Assembly (NCBI RefSeq): GCF_014196625.1
Contig: NZ_JACIDZ010000004.1
Location: 1 to 64,000 of the forward strand
DNA: 64,000 nt
Direction of reading: 5' to 3'
Source: Martelella radicis
GTDB lineage: Bacteria > Pseudomonadota > Alphaproteobacteria > Rhizobiales > Rhizobiaceae
The position numbers and the translations under genes were made by a program. Positions 63,801 through 64,000 of the stretch are shown here, piece after piece; positions within the stretch are counted from its first letter, which is position 1, and each line of letters starts with the position of its first letter. The notes under the pieces are model-generated. The model searched no databases. It had not been told where the DNA came from and saw nothing but the letters and a program-made list of their open reading frames with translations.

Positions 63801-64000
63801 ATGCCCTTTGAAACCAATGCCAACCCGTTGCGCGGCATCACCCTCAAACTGTCCTCGATCCTTGCCTTTCTCGGGATGCAGACCTGCATCAAGCTTGCGG
63901 GCGAGGGGATCGCGCCGGGGCAGGTCACCTTCTACCGCTCTCTGTTCGGCATCGTGCCCATCATCGTCTATCTTGCCTGGCGGCACGAGTTGAAGGGCGC
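63801..64000 (+). CDS. DMT/EamA-family transporter, N-terminal part
   Basis: The gene starts with an ATG at 63801 (MPFETNANPLRGITLKLS) and runs off the window end. The 66 residues include helix 1 (SSILAFLGMQTCIKLA) and the EamA pattern GQVTFYRSLFGIVPIIVYLAW. The family exports amino acids and metabolites; the substrate is not known. It is divergent from pepN, and the gap of 190 bp holds both promoters. Confidence 0.8.
   Translation, partial: MPFETNANPLRGITLKLSSILAFLGMQTCIKLAGEGIAPGQVTFYRSLFGIVPIIVYLAWRHELKG

Noticed and set aside
1-64000. CRISPR arrays, insertion sequences, tRNA or rRNA genes
   Set aside because: No regularly spaced direct repeats, transposase frames or tRNA-like CCA/T-loop patterns were noticed; reading by eye cannot exclude a diverged tRNA.

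Overview
The window reads as a chromosomal segment of an alphaproteobacterium of the order Hyphomicrobiales/Rhizobiales, most likely Rhizobiaceae-like. The support is the gene content and order: ruvX - UPF0173 hydrolase - gatCA; divK followed by a pleD-type gene; a MucR/Ros regulator; a DnaA-domain-IV protein with DUF6456; DUF1491, DUF2336, DUF3572 and DUF5330 proteins; ccmIEFH-degP - two-component pair - glnE - PAS protein - pepN; and a ~100-bp intergenic repeat of the kind scattered through rhizobial genomes. No genus is claimed. The DNA is GC-rich and densely coding. I saw no tRNA, rRNA, insertion sequence or CRISPR array.

Layout. 1-140: 3' end of an EF-Tu gene and its terminator. 159-2238: VOC protein, AEC transporter, possible small membrane protein, ruvX. 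2345-6344: MBL-fold hydrolase, gatC, a GNAT acetyltransferase, gatA, an M23 peptidase lipoprotein. 6351-8782: repeat, DNA polymerase IV with a zinc-binding N-terminus, HAD-like protein, DUF3572. 8916-10569: divK overlapping a PleD-shaped protein whose phosphoacceptor and GGDEF residues are all replaced. 11041-11454: msrB. 11701-17641: complete seven-gene Mrp (Pha/Mnh) cation/proton antiporter operon. 18016-19722: mucR-type regulator, DnaA-IV-like HTH protein, DUF6456 protein. 19756-23546: sufE, DUF5330, peptidoglycan-binding membrane protein, DUF1491, DUF2336. 23664-28795: branched-chain-amino-acid-type (HAAT) ABC transporter. 29033-29974: YcgN-like cysteine-cluster protein and an AhpD-like protein.

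30171-44700 is a gene transfer agent (GTA) head-tail cluster in the order of the Rhodobacter capsulatus RcGTA genes g1-g15: terminase parts, portal, protease, capsid, head-tail connectors, major tail protein, tail chaperones, short tape measure, distal-tail proteins, NlpC/P60 peptidase and the large TIM-barrel tip protein. A Dabb-family gene sits between terminase and portal. A good promoter followed by a terminator, and two further intrinsic-terminator hairpins inside the cluster, suggest control by attenuation or RNA processing. The second tail chaperone frame has no usable start codon and lies in the -1 frame of the first.

44844-60735 is an envelope and regulation block: a small secreted protein with a PhoP/PhoQ-like pair (resembling FeuN-FeuP-FeuQ), a lipoprotein, the cytochrome c maturation genes ccmIEFH, degP with a strong terminator, a second OmpR-type pair, glnE, and a PAS membrane protein that kept a HisKA-like segment but lost the phospho-histidine and the ATPase domain. 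The window ends with pepN and the start of a DMT-family transporter.

The most unusual features are two intact but catalytically dead signalling proteins (the PleD-like and PAS/HisKA-like proteins), the GTA cluster with its possible frameshift and hairpins, and TTAACCAT (CtrA-type) sites in four intergenic regions.
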